Shown: positions 35,250-45,844 of the stretch, piece by piece
How the letters are laid out: each line of letters opens with the position of its first letter
Position numbering within the stretch: position 1 is the stretch's first letter
Assembly: GCA_028291985.1 (NCBI GenBank)
Contig: JAQGNE010000044.1
Location: forward strand, 1 to 64,000
Origin: Polaromonas sp.
GTDB taxonomy: Bacteria > Pseudomonadota > Gammaproteobacteria > Burkholderiales > Burkholderiaceae_C
DNA length: 64,000 bases
Direction: 5' to 3'
Notes under the pieces: generated by a model
Databases searched by the model: none
What the model saw: only the letters and a program-made list of their open reading frames with translations
What the model was told of the DNA's origin: nothing
Position numbers and translations under genes: made by a program

Positions 35250-36926
35250 TCACATCTTGCGCGGCGCGCTGACGCCCAGCACAGCCAGTCCATTGTGCAA
35301 CACCTGTGCAGTGGCCGCGACCAGCGCCAGCCGGGCCAGTTTGACGATATCGTCATCCACCAGGATGCGCTCGGCATCGTAATAGCTGTGGTAGCAGGCG
35401 GCCAGCTCGCGCAGGTAAAACGCCACATCATGGGGCGCAAAACCACTGGAGGCGTTGGACAGCATGTCAGGGTATTTGGCCAGGAGCAGCATCAGCGCCT
35501 GGGCCTGCGGGCTGTTCAGGGGCGACAGGTCTGCGCCCTTCAGGCTGACCTCGTCGCCGCCCCAGGCCGCCAGCACCGAGCAGATGCGGGCATGGGCGTA
35601 CTGCACGTAGTACACCGGGTTTTCATTGTTCTTGGCCAGGGCCAGGTCGATGTCAAAAACATATTCGGTATCAGGCTTGCGGCTCAGCAAAAAGAAGCGC
35701 ACCGCGTCAGCGCTGGTCCATTCGATCAGGTCGCGCAGCGTGACGTAGCTGCCGGCGCGCTTGGAAATTTTGACCTCTTCACCATGGCGCACCACACGCA
35801 CCATGGTGTGCAGCACGTAATCCGGGTAGCCCGGCGGCACACCTTCGTTGGCCGCCTGCAAGCCGGCGCGCACGCGGGCAATGGTGCCGTGGTGGTCCAT
35901 GCCCTGAATGTTGATGGCGCGGGTGAAACCGCGCTCCCATTTGGCCAGGTGGTAGGCAACGTCGGGCACAAAATAGGTATAGGTGCCGTCGCTTTTCTTC
36001 ATCACCCGGTCTTTGTCGTCGCCGTAGTCGGTGGATTTGAGCCAGAGTGCGCCGTCCTGATCGTAGGTCTTGCCGGCGGCCTTGAGTTTTTCAACGGCGC
36101 TGTCCACCCGGCCTTCGCTGTACAGGCTGGACTCGAGGTAGTAGTTGTTGAAGCGAACCGAAAACGCCTGCAGGTCCAGATCCTGCTCATGGCGCAGATA
36201 GGCCACGGCAAACTGGCGAATCGAATCCAGGTCGTTGATATCGCCGCTGGCGGTGTACTCGCGGTCGTCTGACTTGACCGTCTTTCTGGCGATGAAATCG
36301 GCGGCGATGTCAGCGATGTAGTCGCCGTTATAAGCCGGCTCCGGCCAGCCGGCATCGCCGGGCTGGATGCCTTTGGCCCGTGCCTGCGTGCTGGTGGCCA
36401 ACGTCTGTATCTGCACGCCGGCATCGTTGTAGTAAAACTCGCGCCACACCTGCGCGCCCTGGGTGGCAAACAGGTTGCAGATCGCATCGCCCAGCGCGGC
36501 TTGCCGGCCGTGGCCCACATGCAGCGGCCCGGTCGGGTTGGCAGAGACAAATTCAACCACCATGCGCTGGCCGTCCGCCGATGGCTTGACGCCGTACTGC
36601 GCGCCGGACTTCAACACCTCGCGCACCGTTTCCTGCTTGGCGGCAGGCTTGAGGCGAATGTTCAGGAAACCCGGCCCGGCGATTTCGACCGCGTCAACCC
36701 ACTGCTCAAAGGCAGGCGCGCCCAGCAGTTGGATGCGCAGGCTTTCAGCCACTTGGCGCGGGTTTTGTTTCAAACCTTTGGCCAGCTGCATGGCGGCGGT
36801 GCAGGCAAAGTCGCCATGCGCAGCCACCTTGGGTGATTCAAAAGCCGCCTTGTTGCCGGCGCCAGGGGAAAGCTGTTCCAGCCCGTCAGCCAGTGCTGCG
36901 AGCAGATCGTTTTTTATCGAGAGCAT
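35250..36926 (-). CDS. argS: arginyl-tRNA synthetase
   Basis: This class Ia synthetase charges tRNA-Arg. The 558-residue product has the N-terminal Add-1 domain ([18 protein letters not shown]), the HIGH-like signature in [19 protein letters not shown], and a KMSKS-equivalent [20 protein letters not shown]. The C-terminal DALR anticodon-binding domain runs from [11 protein letters not shown] to the end [12 protein letters not shown]. Length and all motifs are normal. It is the first gene of an argS-SPOR-dsbA group on the minus strand. The promoter should lie in the 36927-37214 gap. Confidence 0.97.
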   Translation of the reverse strand: MLSIKNDLLAALADGLEQLSPGAGNKAAFESPKVAAHGDFACTAAMQLAKGLKQNPRQVAESLRIQLLGAPAFEQWVDAVEIAGPGFLNIRLKPAAKQETVREVLKSGAQYGVKPSADGQRMVVEFVSANPTGPLHVGHGRQAALGDAICNLFATQGAQVWREFYYNDAGVQIQTLATSTQARAKGIQPGDAGWPEPAYNGDYIADIAADFIARKTVKSDDREYTASGDINDLDSIRQFAVAYLRHEQDLDLQAFSVRFNNYYLESSLYSEGRVDSAVEKLKAAGKTYDQDGALWLKSTDYGDDKDRVMKKSDGTYTYFVPDVAYHLAKWERGFTRAINIQGMDHHGTIARVRAGLQAANEGVPPGYPDYVLHTMVRVVRHGEEVKISKRAGSYVTLRDLIEWTSADAVRFFLLSRKPDTEYVFDIDLALAKNNENPVYYVQYAHARICSVLAAWGGDEVSLKGADLSPLNSPQAQALMLLLAKYPDMLSNASSGFAPHDVAFYLRELAACYHSYYDAERILVDDDIVKLARLALVAATAQVLHNGLAVLGVSAPRKM

Positions 36927-37214
36927 GGGCCCGATTTTACGGTTAGGACCTTTTGCACAACGCCGGCAAGGCTGTCACTGCTGCCTCTGAAGGTGATGCA
37001 GTGCGTGTTTTTGGCAGCAAGCATGCTGTGAAGCTTGTATGAACAACCTGGCGTACCGCGCTGGCCGGCGGGTCACGATCCGCGGCGGAACTGGCTGGAA
37101 TCCGCTCCTGCAGGCGGCCTTGTTGCACCGGGCGTTGTTTGAATGAATGACCTCGGCATCTGCCGCACCGCCGACAAATTCTTCTACCGGAGTCCCCTGA
37201 AAAAGCTGATTTCA

Positions 37215-37487
<273 letters not shown>

Positions 37488-37499
37488 CGACATGACATT

Positions 37500-37571
37500 G
37501 CTAGCAATACAATAGCGGCATACGCTTGTATCTATTGGGCTAGGTGCCAATTTGTTCATTATTTTGGCCTG
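37500..37571 (+). repeat. short GCTAT-type repeat, near complete copy
   Basis: The core GCTAGCAATACAATAGC is followed by TACGCTTG, ATTGGGCTAGGTGCCAATTT and a TTTTGGCC end, the full order of motifs of the family. It lies between the convergent psiF-like and argP genes. Confidence 0.7.
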
Positions 37572-37577
37572 GCCCCG

Positions 37578-38507
37578 TCAAACCTGCAGCAACTGCTCGC
37601 GCGCACTTTGCTTGACAGCCAGCGTCAGTCGCTGGGCCGACAGCGGCTCACGTGCCCAATGCTGCCAGTACAGCACCACGTCTACCGGCCTGTTCGGCAG
37701 CACTTCCAGCAGCGGGGGCTTGTGCTCGCGGCCGGCCAGCAGCAGGTCGGGCACCATGCCCCAGCCCAGGCCCAGCTCCAGCGCAAGCTCGAAAGCATCG
37801 ACAGCGGGCACAAAGTGACGTGGGTACAGCGCGTCTTTCAGCCTGAAGTGCTGGGCCAGCCACGCGTCCTGCAAGGCATCCTTTCGGTTGAAGATGACGG
37901 CCGGACTTTTCAGCAGCCGCTGCGGTGACATGGCAGCGCCGCTGCCTGACTTGCCGGGCCTGGCCCACTGCGCCAGCAGGCTTGGCGACGCCACGCAGCG
38001 GTAACGCATGATGCCCAGCGGCTCGGCCACGCAACCCCGCATGGGCCGGGCCAGCGTGGTGACGCAGCCGACCACGTCGCCGTTTTTCAGTGCATCGTGG
38101 GTGTGGTCCTGGTCATCGATCACGATGTCCAGCAGGAGGCGGTGTTGCTGCAGCGCTGGCGCCACGCCTGCCAGAAACCAGCTGATGAGCGAGTCTGCAT
38201 TGACGGCCACGCTCAAGGTCTGCATCTGGCCCAGCTGGCCGGCAGCCACGTCGGTGCCGGGCAGTCCCGCCACCAGATCGGCCTCCATCAGGCGCACCTG
38301 CCTGACGTGGCCCAGAAGCGCCTGGCCGGCTGGTGTGGCGCGCGCCTGCTTGCCACGCACCAGGAGGCGCTGGCCCAGCGTGCTTTCCAGCGATTTGATG
38401 CGCAGCGACACCGCGGCCAGCGTCACGCTGAGGGCTTTGGCGGCAGCGCCAAAACTGCCGGTTTCAATGACCGCGGCAAGGGCTTCGAGTTGTCGGGCGT
38501 CGAGCAT
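37578..38507 (-). CDS. argP: LysR-family regulator of the ArgP/LysG type
   Basis: The 309-residue product has a LysR winged helix (MLDARQLEALAAVIETGSFG, then LSVTLAAVSLRIKSLESTLG) and an effector domain with the ArgP signature SVAVNADSLISWFL. ArgP/LysG senses arginine or lysine and activates the exporter gene argO/lysE. Here the exporter gene lies immediately divergent at 38685, with 177 bases between the starts, which fits this role directly. The C-terminal end (AQRLTLAVKQSAREQLLQV) is intact. The AT-rich stretch at 38515-38570 likely contains the operator and both promoters. Confidence 0.9.
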   Translation of the reverse strand: MLDARQLEALAAVIETGSFGAAAKALSVTLAAVSLRIKSLESTLGQRLLVRGKQARATPAGQALLGHVRQVRLMEADLVAGLPGTDVAAGQLGQMQTLSVAVNADSLISWFLAGVAPALQQHRLLLDIVIDDQDHTHDALKNGDVVGCVTTLARPMRGCVAEPLGIMRYRCVASPSLLAQWARPGKSGSGAAMSPQRLLKSPAVIFNRKDALQDAWLAQHFRLKDALYPRHFVPAVDAFELALELGLGWGMVPDLLLAGREHKPPLLEVLPNRPVDVVLYWQHWAREPLSAQRLTLAVKQSAREQLLQV

Positions 38508-38684
38508 GCGGTTTTGGTTAAATATTTATTGAATAAAACTAGTTTTAGTTAAATCCATTTAATTCTAAGGCCGTCCGGGCAACACTGCTTCACGGCGTAT
38601 CGCCAGCGACCTTGGCAGGGGCCCTGGCGGCTTCGCCCGCTGGCGTGATACGCGCTGCGCACTGCCAACACTTTCGGACCCGCC

Positions 38685-39326
38685 ATGAACTTTCTCGCCA
38701 ACCCTACTTTTTTTGCCGGCATGGTGCTGAGCCTTTCCCTGATCATGGCCATTGGTCCGCAGAACGCGCATGTCATGCGCATGGGACTGCTGCGCCAGCA
38801 CCTGTGGCTGACGATTGCGGTGTGCGTGGTTGCCGACCTGATGCTGATCGCGCTGGGTGTTGCCGGCCTGTCAGAGCTGGGCGGCATGTCCAGCACGCTG
38901 ATGGCCACCCTGACAGCCGGCGGTGCGCTGGTGCTTTTTGGCTATGGCGCACAAGCCCTGCGGCGCTTTGTGAAGCCGGTTGCGCGTGCCGTGCAGACTG
39001 AGGTCATGGCCGCTGGTGCCAGCGGCAGCATGTCACGCAAAAAAGCCATCGGCCTGGCGCTCGCGCTGTCGTGGCTGAATCCGCATGCCTGGCTTGACAC
39101 TGCGGTGGTGATCGGCACGGCCTCGCTGGCCTATGCGCAACCTGAGAACGCCGTGTTCGGGTTGGGCGCCGCGGCCGGCTCGATGCTGTGGTTCATGGCG
39201 CTGGGCATCGCGATGGTCCAGCTTGGCCAGCGGCTCGACTTGCCGTGGGTCTGGCGCGCGCTGGATGGCCTGGTGGCGGTGATGATGTGGGGAACCGCTA
39301 TCTGGCTGGTGGCCGGCGTCTTTTGA
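38685..39326 (+). CDS. lysE: LysE/ArgO-family amino-acid exporter
   Basis: The 213-residue inner-membrane protein has about six hydrophobic segments and LysE/RhtB landmarks: MVLSLSLIMAIGPQNAHVMR near the N-terminus, a charged cytoplasmic loop around 85-115, and LALSWLNPHAWLDTAVVIGT. These proteins export lysine and arginine using the proton gradient. Its regulator ArgP is divergent just upstream. It may be called argO in E. coli nomenclature; the preferred substrate cannot be told from sequence. With rocF and ocd in the same window it gives a second way to dispose of excess arginine. Confidence 0.9.
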   Translation: MNFLANPTFFAGMVLSLSLIMAIGPQNAHVMRMGLLRQHLWLTIAVCVVADLMLIALGVAGLSELGGMSSTLMATLTAGGALVLFGYGAQALRRFVKPVARAVQTEVMAAGASGSMSRKKAIGLALALSWLNPHAWLDTAVVIGTASLAYAQPENAVFGLGAAAGSMLWFMALGIAMVQLGQRLDLPWVWRALDGLVAVMMWGTAIWLVAGVF

Positions 39327-39379
39327 GCACGCGGCTTCCCGCGCCATGGCGGCAGAGGGCGTTGATAACCCCCAGCTTC

Positions 39380-40408
39380 CTACCCGCCGCGCCACATCTC
39401 GGCCTGGCTGTAGTGGTGTTTCAGGAAATCTATCCATAGCCGGACCCGCAGCGGCAGGTGCTTGCGCTGCGGGAAAACAGCGTAGATGCCATTGGGAGGC
39501 GCGGCAAAATTTTCAAGTACCGCCTGCAACCTGCCAGCGGCAATCTCGGCCTCGACTTCCCAGGTGCTGCGCCAGGCGATGCCGTAGCCCGCCAGGCACC
39601 AGTCATGCAGCACCTGGCCGTCCGAGCAATCCATCGGCCCGCCCGGTTTGAGGTAGATCACCTCATGGCTGTCGCTTTGCGCTACGGCAGCGTCTTGCAA
39701 GGCTTCCGCCTGTGGCCGGCCTCTGGCCTTGCGCTGCAGGCCCGCGTCCGCCAGCAGGCTGTCTGCAGCACGCGGCTGGTCCTCGCGCGGCACACGAAAA
39801 GCCCAGCCGCGGGTTTGCGATGCGTCGCTGGACAGCGTCAGGCAGTCAAAGCGAACCAGCTCATTGGGATGCGCTGGCACGCCATGGCGCTTGAGGTAGG
39901 CTGGCGTTGCCACGCACAGCCGCCGGTTGTCGGCCATGCGCACGCTGACCAGCGATGAGTCCGGCAGGTCGCCCACCCGCACCGCACAGTCAAAGCCTTC
40001 GCCCGCCAGGTCAACCACCCGGTCACTCAGGTTCAGAGAGATCGTCACATCCGCGTGCTGCTCGCGAAATTTGGCCACCAGCGGTGCTACATGGCGCCGG
40101 CCGAAACCCGCTGGCGCGGTGATGCGCAGATGACCGCTGGCCTTGACGCCGCCAGCCGATACGCTGGCCTCTGCGTTGGTCAGGTCGGTCAGCAGCCGCT
40201 GGCAATCCTCCAGGAAAGCACTGCCCTCATGCGTCAGCGCAATGCGCCGCGTGGTGCGCACCAGGAGACGAACACCCAGTCGCTCTTCCAGCGCATCGAG
40301 CCTGCGCCCCATGATGGCAGGGGCCACACCCTCAGCCCTGGCTGCTGCGGTCAAGCTGCCGCGCGCCACCACCGAGACAAACGATTCGAGTTGCTTGAGC
40401 TTGTCCAT
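39380..40408 (-). CDS. LysR-family transcriptional regulator with an insert
   Basis: The 342-residue protein has a LysR DNA-binding domain (MDKLKQLESFVSVVARGSLT, GVAPAIMGRRLDALEERLGV, LVRTTRRIALTHEGSAFLED) and an effector domain (LRITAPAGFGRRHVAPLVA, DCAVRVGDLPDSSLVSVRMA). The end (SDGQVLHDWCLAGYGIAWRS, PNGIYAVFPQRKHLPLRVRL) is strongly conserved in Comamonadaceae. Between RVPREDQPR and HEVIYLKPGG there is an extra stretch of about 30 polar, Ala- and Gln-rich residues not usual for the family. The ATG at 40408 is chosen because it matches other LysR starts. The target genes are unknown; it is convergent with lysE. Confidence 0.88.
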   Translation of the reverse strand: MDKLKQLESFVSVVARGSLTAAARAEGVAPAIMGRRLDALEERLGVRLLVRTTRRIALTHEGSAFLEDCQRLLTDLTNAEASVSAGGVKASGHLRITAPAGFGRRHVAPLVAKFREQHADVTISLNLSDRVVDLAGEGFDCAVRVGDLPDSSLVSVRMADNRRLCVATPAYLKRHGVPAHPNELVRFDCLTLSSDASQTRGWAFRVPREDQPRAADSLLADAGLQRKARGRPQAEALQDAAVAQSDSHEVIYLKPGGPMDCSDGQVLHDWCLAGYGIAWRSTWEVEAEIAAGRLQAVLENFAAPPNGIYAVFPQRKHLPLRVRLWIDFLKHHYSQAEMWRGG

Positions 40409-40498
40409 CGGCCGATTATGCGGGGCGGATTTTCGCTGCCATAACGCGCGTGCCCTCGCTGCAGCCGCTATGCCTGGTGCGAAAAAATTCCAGCGCAA

Positions 40499-41788
40499 TC
40501 ATGCTCTAGCCCTTGTACAGACTGGGCTTATAGCTTCTATTTCAGTAGCATCATAGCCCAGCGCGGCGAGCACGTCGTCCGTGTGTTCGCCAGGTTGCGG
40601 CGGATTCAGGCGCACCCCGGGCCGGTGCTTGCCCATCGTCAGCGGCAGCAGCGGAACGCGGGTCGCGCGGCCGTCAGGAAGCGTCATGTCTGCCAGGCCG
40701 CCGGTCGCCAGTAAATGCGGGTCATCAAACAAATCCTCGGGCTGCGTGATCGGCGCAAACGGCAACCCATGGGCTTCAAACACAGCGCTGATCTCAAGGG
40801 CACCGAAGCGGGCCAGGTGCTCCCGCAGGGCCGGCATCATCCAGTCGCGCGCACGTACCCGGTCGTTGTTGCGTGCCAGGCGCGGGTCAGTCTGCCAGTC
40901 GGTCAGGGCGAAGGCCTTGCAAAACTGCAGCCACTGCGTGTCGCTGACAACCGCCAAAAAAACCTGCTCGCCGTCCCTGACGGTGAACACGTCGTAAATT
41001 CCCCAGGCCGACAGCCGGCCGGGCATCGGCGATGCCGGCTGCCCGGTGACCGCAAACTGCATCATGTGCTGGGCCACCAGAAACACATTGTTCTCAAACA
41101 GCGCCGCCTGCACTTCCTGCCCCTTGCCGGTCACGGCGCGCTGGGCGAGGGCTGCCATGGCGCCGATCGCACCAAACATGCCGCCCATGATGTCGTTCAC
41201 GCTGCTGCCGGCGCGAAGCGGGTCGCCCGGCCGCCCCGTCATATAGGCCAGGCCGCCCATCATCTGCACCACCTCATCCAGCGCGGTGCGGTGGTCGTAC
41301 GGGCCTGGCAAAAATCCCTTGTGGCTGACATAGATCAGCCGCTCATTCAGGCGCGACAGGCTGGCGTAGTCCAGGCCCAGTTTTTTCATCGTGCCGGTCT
41401 TGAAGTTTTCCGTCACCACATCAGCGCTTGCAATCAGCCGCAGGGCCGCTTCCTTGCCGCTGGCGGTGGCCAGGTCCAGGCTGACGCTTTTTTTGTTGCG
41501 GTTGAACATTGCGAAAAAACCCGAACCGGCGCCCAGCAGGTGCCGGGTGCTGTCACCGCCCGGCGGCTCGATCTTGATGACCTCGGCGCCCAGGTCAGCC
41601 AGCACCATGCCGCAGGTCGGCCCCATCACCATGTGGGCAAACTCGATCACGCGAATGCCGGCGTACGGCAAGGCTGTGCTGGCTGCGGGCTCGGCTGGTG
41701 TTGATGCGCCAGGCGGGGCGGAGGAATCGCGCCCATCACCTGAAAGTGGATTGGTAGATGTAGCAGGGCTGGCAGGCTGTACTGGCAT
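40499..41788 (-). CDS. CaiB/BaiF-family (class III) CoA-transferase
   Basis: The 429-residue enzyme moves CoA between carboxylic acids. Family landmarks are GIRVIEFAHMVMGPTCGMVL, ADLGAEVIKIEPPGGDSTR, FNRNKKSVSLDL and the catalytic Asp region TALDEVVQMMGGLAYMTGRP. The substrate pair cannot be inferred; relatives act on carnitine, succinate, mesaconate or aromatic acids. The first 40 residues are Pro/Ser/Ala-rich and may not be translated from this start. The last residues (ATEIEAISPVCTRARA) are encoded by a short repeat element and replace the usual end of the protein. Confidence 0.88.
   Translation of the reverse strand: MPVQPASPATSTNPLSGDGRDSSAPPGASTPAEPAASTALPYAGIRVIEFAHMVMGPTCGMVLADLGAEVIKIEPPGGDSTRHLLGAGSGFFAMFNRNKKSVSLDLATASGKEAALRLIASADVVTENFKTGTMKKLGLDYASLSRLNERLIYVSHKGFLPGPYDHRTALDEVVQMMGGLAYMTGRPGDPLRAGSSVNDIMGGMFGAIGAMAALAQRAVTGKGQEVQAALFENNVFLVAQHMMQFAVTGQPASPMPGRLSAWGIYDVFTVRDGEQVFLAVVSDTQWLQFCKAFALTDWQTDPRLARNNDRVRARDWMMPALREHLARFGALEISAVFEAHGLPFAPITQPEDLFDDPHLLATGGLADMTLPDGRATRVPLLPLTMGKHRPGVRLNPPQPGEHTDDVLAALGYDATEIEAISPVCTRARA
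40504..40556 (-). repeat. short GCTAT-type repeat forming the CoA-transferase C-terminus
   Basis: On the minus strand GATGCTACTGAAATAGAAGC continues TATAAGCCCAG...GGGCTAGAGC, matching the family layout (core, then AAGCGC...GCGCTAGAG-like arms). The reading frame runs through it and its stop lies just past it. Confidence 0.6.
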
Positions 41789-41950
41789 TCAAGGTTTCCG
41801 GGATATGTTTGAGACGGGGCTTCGTCTGGGCATTTTGCCGAAGCGCGTGCTCTTCTATTCACGGCATAGGCGAATTAGCCGCATTTTTGTCACAGACCTA
41901 TTGATCTGACGCCTGTTAATAGGCGTACAGGTATCAAATAAAGTAAGGCT

Positions 41951-42724
41951 ATGCACAAAACGACCCATTGCAGGACCGTGTCGCCTGCATCGGCGCCATC
42001 GCTCAGCCCGGTGCATGCCGTGCTTTTTGATGCCTACGGCACGCTCTTCGATGTCTACAGCGTCGGTCTGCTGGCCGAGCAGTTTTTTCCCGGTAACGGT
42101 GTCGCGCTCAGCGTGCTCTGGCGCGACAAGCAGGTGGAATATAGCCGCCTGGTAACTGCCAGCCTGGACGAGCGGCATTACCGTCCGTTCTGGCAATTGA
42201 CCCAGGCCGGCCTGCGCTATGCCTGCCAGCGTCTGGGCCTGGACCTGACGCCCGCGCGCGAAGATCAACTGATGAACCAGTACCGGCACCTGAGCGCGTT
42301 TCCGGAAAACCGCGAGGTTTTGCAGGCGCTCAAGCGCCAGGGCATCGTCACCGGTATCCTGTCAAATGGCGACCCGTCCATGCTGGAGGTTGCCGTCAAG
42401 TCTGCCGGGCTGGACGGCCTGCTGGACCATCTCATCAGCGTGGACCGCATCCGCAAGTACAAAACTCATCCGGAAGCCTATGCGCTGGGCGAGCAGGCAA
42501 CCGGCCTGAAGGCGGGCCAGATGGCCTTTGTCAGCTGCAACAGCTGGGATGCGCTGGGCGCCACCTGGTATGGCTACCGCACGGTCTGGGTCAACCGCTA
42601 TCAGCTGCCCTTCGAGGCGTTGGGCACGGCGCCAACACATACCGGCAGCAGCCTGCGTGATGTGCTTGCCTTGCCCGGACTGACAGGCGCGGCCCAGCAA
42701 CCTGGTGGGAGCACAACCACATGA
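41951..42724 (+). CDS. (S)-2-haloacid dehalogenase, HAD type II
   Basis: The 257-residue HAD-superfamily enzyme hydrolyses L-2-haloacids to D-2-hydroxyacids. The motifs are in place: nucleophile Asp27 in AVLFDAYGTLFDVYS, Arg in LWRDKQVEYSRL, Ser/Asn in TGILSNGDPSML, Lys in IRKYKTHPEAY, and FVSCNSWDALGATWYGYRTV, where Ser-Asn and Asp follow the dehalogenase pattern. The first 20 residues are a polar extension. Its stop overlaps the start of the next gene (ATGA at 42721), so the TauE/SafE permease is cotranscribed and might export or import a related anion. Substrate preference (chloro- or bromo-acids) is not known from sequence. Confidence 0.9.
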   Translation: MHKTTHCRTVSPASAPSLSPVHAVLFDAYGTLFDVYSVGLLAEQFFPGNGVALSVLWRDKQVEYSRLVTASLDERHYRPFWQLTQAGLRYACQRLGLDLTPAREDQLMNQYRHLSAFPENREVLQALKRQGIVTGILSNGDPSMLEVAVKSAGLDGLLDHLISVDRIRKYKTHPEAYALGEQATGLKAGQMAFVSCNSWDALGATWYGYRTVWVNRYQLPFEALGTAPTHTGSSLRDVLALPGLTGAAQQPGGSTTT

Positions 42725-43515
42725 CACCGGTTGACCTGCTGCTGCTATCGGCAGGCGGCTTTGCCGCTGGCGCCGTCAACTCCATCGCAGGCGGCGGTAC
42801 TTTCTTTTCGTTTCCGGCACTGCTGGCTGTGGGCTTGCCGCCGGTGGTGGCCAACGCCAGCAATTCGGTGGCTTTGTGGCCGGCCAGCCTGAGCGGTGCC
42901 TGGGCCTACCGCAAGGAACTGGCCAGCTACCGCCGCTACCTGCTGCCGATGGGCATCGCTTCGTTCATTGGCGGTGCGGCGGGCGGGCTGCTGCTGCTAG
43001 CCGCCGGCGATGCGCACTTTGCCGTCCTGATCCCGTGGCTGCTGGGCTTTGCCACCTTGCTGTTTGCCTTCAGCCCGCAGCTGGCGGCGGGCTTGCGCAG
43101 GCTGCGTCCCACATCCATGCCAACGGTTGCCAATGCTGGGCAAGCCCAAGCGACAGCTGGTGCGGGCTCGCCCGCTGGCTGGCTGGTGCAATTCGTGGTG
43201 TCCATCTATGGCGGCTTTTTTGGCGCAGGCATGGGCATTTTGATGATGGCCAGCCTGGCCATTGGCGGGCATGAGGACGTGCAACACATCAATGCCCTGA
43301 AAAACCTGCTGTCTGCCGTGGTGTACAGCGTGACGGTGTTGACCTTCATCATTGCCGGCGCAGTGAGCTGGCCGCACACACTGGTCATGCTGCTGGCCGC
43401 CACGCTTGGCGGATATGCGGGCGCACGGGTGGCGCGCAGAATCCAGGGGCCCTGGCTGCGCCGTGCGGTGATCGCCGCCGGCGCGTTGCTGACGGTCTAT
43501 TTTTTTACAAAATGA
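42721..43515 (+). CDS. TauE/SafE (TSUP) family anion permease
   Basis: The 264-residue inner-membrane protein has about eight hydrophobic helices with the family's repeated motifs ([20 protein letters not shown], then [20 protein letters not shown]). Members export sulfite, sulfoacetate or other small anions, or import acids. The start overlaps the haloacid dehalogenase stop by four bases, so the two are translationally coupled. The malate synthase gene follows after 70 bases. A link to haloacid or glycolate metabolism is suggested only by the neighbours. Confidence 0.88.
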   Translation: MTPVDLLLLSAGGFAAGAVNSIAGGGTFFSFPALLAVGLPPVVANASNSVALWPASLSGAWAYRKELASYRRYLLPMGIASFIGGAAGGLLLLAAGDAHFAVLIPWLLGFATLLFAFSPQLAAGLRRLRPTSMPTVANAGQAQATAGAGSPAGWLVQFVVSIYGGFFGAGMGILMMASLAIGGHEDVQHINALKNLLSAVVYSVTVLTFIIAGAVSWPHTLVMLLAATLGGYAGARVARRIQGPWLRRAVIAAGALLTVYFFTK

Positions 43516-43585
43516 TGGCCTGACCTGTGGCCGGCTACTCACCCGCAGATATGTTTCTTTTTTTGTTTTTTCGAGAGGACTTCCG

Positions 43586-45784
43586 ATGACCGCTTCCCCC
43601 GAACGCACCACCATGCACAGACTCCAGGTTGCCACCGTGCTGCACCGCTTCATCGAAGACCGGGTGCTGCCCGGCACGGGCGTGGACAGCGCCACCTTCT
43701 GGAAAGGCTTCGACGCCCTGGTGCATGAACTGGCGCCCGAAAACATTGCTCTGCTGGCCGAGCGCGACCGCATTCAAACCGAGATGGATGCCTGGCACAA
43801 GGCCAACCCGGGACCTGTCCAGAACATGCCGGCCTACCGCGCGTTTCTGGAATCCATCGGCTACCTGGTGCCTTCGCCCGCGGAAGTAAAGGCGACGACG
43901 GCCAATGTCGATGCTGAACTGGCGCTGCAGGCCGGCCCGCAACTGGTGGTGCCGGTATTGAATGCGCGCTACGCCTTGAATGCCGCCAATGCGCGCTGGG
44001 GCTCGCTGTATGACGCACTTTATGGCACCGATGCCATATCAGAGGCCGATGGCGCTGAAAAAGGTAAGGGCTACAACCCGGTCCGGGGCGCCAAGGTGAT
44101 TGCCTTTGCACGCGGCGTGCTGGACCAGGCTGCACCGCTGGCCAAAGGCTCGCACCGCGATGCGACGGGCTACAGCGTCGAAGGCGGCAAGCTGGTTGTC
44201 AAGACCGCCGCCGGTAGCACCGGATTGAGCGAAGCATCGCAATTTATTGGCTACCAGGGCGATGCCGCCGCACCATCATCGGTGCTGCTGCAGCACAACG
44301 GGCTGCACCTCGATATCCAGATCGACGCCAGCACCGCCATCGGCAAGACCGACCCCGCCGGCGTCAGCGACCTGGTGCTCGAGGCAGCGCTGTCCACCAT
44401 CCTGGACCTGGAAGACTCGGTGGCGGTGGTCGATGCCGAGGACAAGGTGCTGGCCTATGGCAACTGGCTGGGCATCATGCAGGCCACGCTGACCGAAGAA
44501 GTGAGCAAGGGCGGCAAAACCTTTACCCGCGGCCTGAACGCTGACCGCCATTACACGGGCGCCAATGGCCAGCCGGTGCGGCTGCATGGCCGATCGTTGA
44601 TGTTCCTGCGCAATGTGGGCCACTTGATGACCAACCCTGCCATCCTGTATGGCAATGGCCAGGAGATTCCTGAAGGCATTCTGGACGCAATGGTCACGGT
44701 GACGATTGCGATGCATGACCTCAAGCGGCGCGGCCAGCAGGCCATCGCCAATTCGCGCACCGGCTCGGTCTATATCGTCAAGCCCAAGATGCACGGCCCT
44801 AAGGAAGTCGCTTTTGCGTCCGAACTGTTTGGCCGTGTGGAAGCCGTGCTGGGCTTGCCCGCCAATACCGTCAAGCTGGGCATCATGGACGAGGAGCGCC
44901 GCACCAGCGTCAACCTGAAAGCCTGCATTGCCGAGGCCAGCGCACGGGTTGCCTTCATCAATACCGGCTTTCTGGACCGCACCGGCGACGAGATGCATAC
45001 CGCCATGCAGGCCGGCCCGATGATCAGGAAGGGTGACATGAAATCCAGCGCCTGGATCGGTGCCTATGAAAAGAACAACGTGCTGGTGGGCCTGAGCTGC
45101 GGGCTGCGCGGCAAGGCGCAGATCGGCAAGGGCATGTGGGCCATGCCCGACCTGATGGCAGCGATGCTGGAGCAAAAAGTGGCGCACCCGAAAGCCGGTG
45201 CCAACACCGCCTGGGTACCGAGCCCGACGGCTGCAACGCTGCATGCGCTGCACTACCACCAGGTCAGCGTGGCTGACGTGCAAAAAGAACTGGAAAAAAC
45301 CGACTACAACGCCGAGCGAGGCGGCATTCTGAACAGCCTGCTTCAGGTGCCGGTTGCCAGCAGCCCCAATTGGTCTGCTGCAGACAAGCAGCAGGAACTC
45401 GACAACAACGCCCAGGGCATTCTGGGCTATGTGGTGCGCTGGATCGACCAGGGCGTAGGCTGCAGCAAGGTGCCCGACATCCACAACGTGGGCCTGATGG
45501 AAGACCGCGCCACGCTGCGCATCAGCAGCCAGCACATGGCCAACTGGCTGCTGCATGGGGTGGTGACGAAAGAGCAGGTTATCGAGACCTTCCAGCGCAT
45601 GGCAGCCGTGGTGGACGGCCAGAACGCCGGCGATCCGCTGTACCAGAAGATGGCCGGTAACTTCGAAACCTCGGCGGCTTACCAGGCCGCGCTGGACCTG
45701 GTGCTAAAGGGCCTGGAGCAACCCAGCGGCTACACCGAGCCGCTGCTTCATGCCTGGCGGTTGAAGGTGAAATCGGCAGCCTGA
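43586..45784 (+). CDS. glcB: malate synthase G
   Basis: This enzyme condenses glyoxylate with acetyl-CoA to malate, allowing growth on glycolate, glyoxylate or acetate. The 732-residue protein has the length and sequence of the G isoform. It includes [20 protein letters not shown], the Arg region [56 protein letters not shown] and the C-terminal plug [13 protein letters not shown], where a catalytic Asp lies at [10 protein letters not shown]. The ribosome site GAGAGGA lies 7 bases before the ATG. A terminator made partly from a short repeat follows. The haloacid dehalogenase upstream could yield glycolate from haloacetate, feeding this enzyme (inference). Confidence 0.96.
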   Translation: MTASPERTTMHRLQVATVLHRFIEDRVLPGTGVDSATFWKGFDALVHELAPENIALLAERDRIQTEMDAWHKANPGPVQNMPAYRAFLESIGYLVPSPAEVKATTANVDAELALQAGPQLVVPVLNARYALNAANARWGSLYDALYGTDAISEADGAEKGKGYNPVRGAKVIAFARGVLDQAAPLAKGSHRDATGYSVEGGKLVVKTAAGSTGLSEASQFIGYQGDAAAPSSVLLQHNGLHLDIQIDASTAIGKTDPAGVSDLVLEAALSTILDLEDSVAVVDAEDKVLAYGNWLGIMQATLTEEVSKGGKTFTRGLNADRHYTGANGQPVRLHGRSLMFLRNVGHLMTNPAILYGNGQEIPEGILDAMVTVTIAMHDLKRRGQQAIANSRTGSVYIVKPKMHGPKEVAFASELFGRVEAVLGLPANTVKLGIMDEERRTSVNLKACIAEASARVAFINTGFLDRTGDEMHTAMQAGPMIRKGDMKSSAWIGAYEKNNVLVGLSCGLRGKAQIGKGMWAMPDLMAAMLEQKVAHPKAGANTAWVPSPTAATLHALHYHQVSVADVQKELEKTDYNAERGGILNSLLQVPVASSPNWSAADKQQELDNNAQGILGYVVRWIDQGVGCSKVPDIHNVGLMEDRATLRISSQHMANWLLHGVVTKEQVIETFQRMAAVVDGQNAGDPLYQKMAGNFETSAAYQAALDLVLKGLEQPSGYTEPLLHAWRLKVKSAA

Positions 45785-45789
45785 TCTTT

Positions 45790-45844
45790 GCTATAAAAAA
45801 CGTAGCTTTCCAGCCCTGAGTTTTAAAGGCTGGAAGTTTTTTTT
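45790..45844 (+). terminator. Rho-independent terminator after glcB, built on a GCTAT-type repeat
   Basis: The repeat core GCTATAAAAAACGTAGC (45790-45806) runs straight into an 8-bp stem TTCCAGCC/GGCTGGAA (45808-45835) followed by eight Ts. The second half of the repeat has thus become an intrinsic terminator 25 bases after the glcB stop. The remaining sequence to 46127 holds no gene. Confidence 0.8.
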
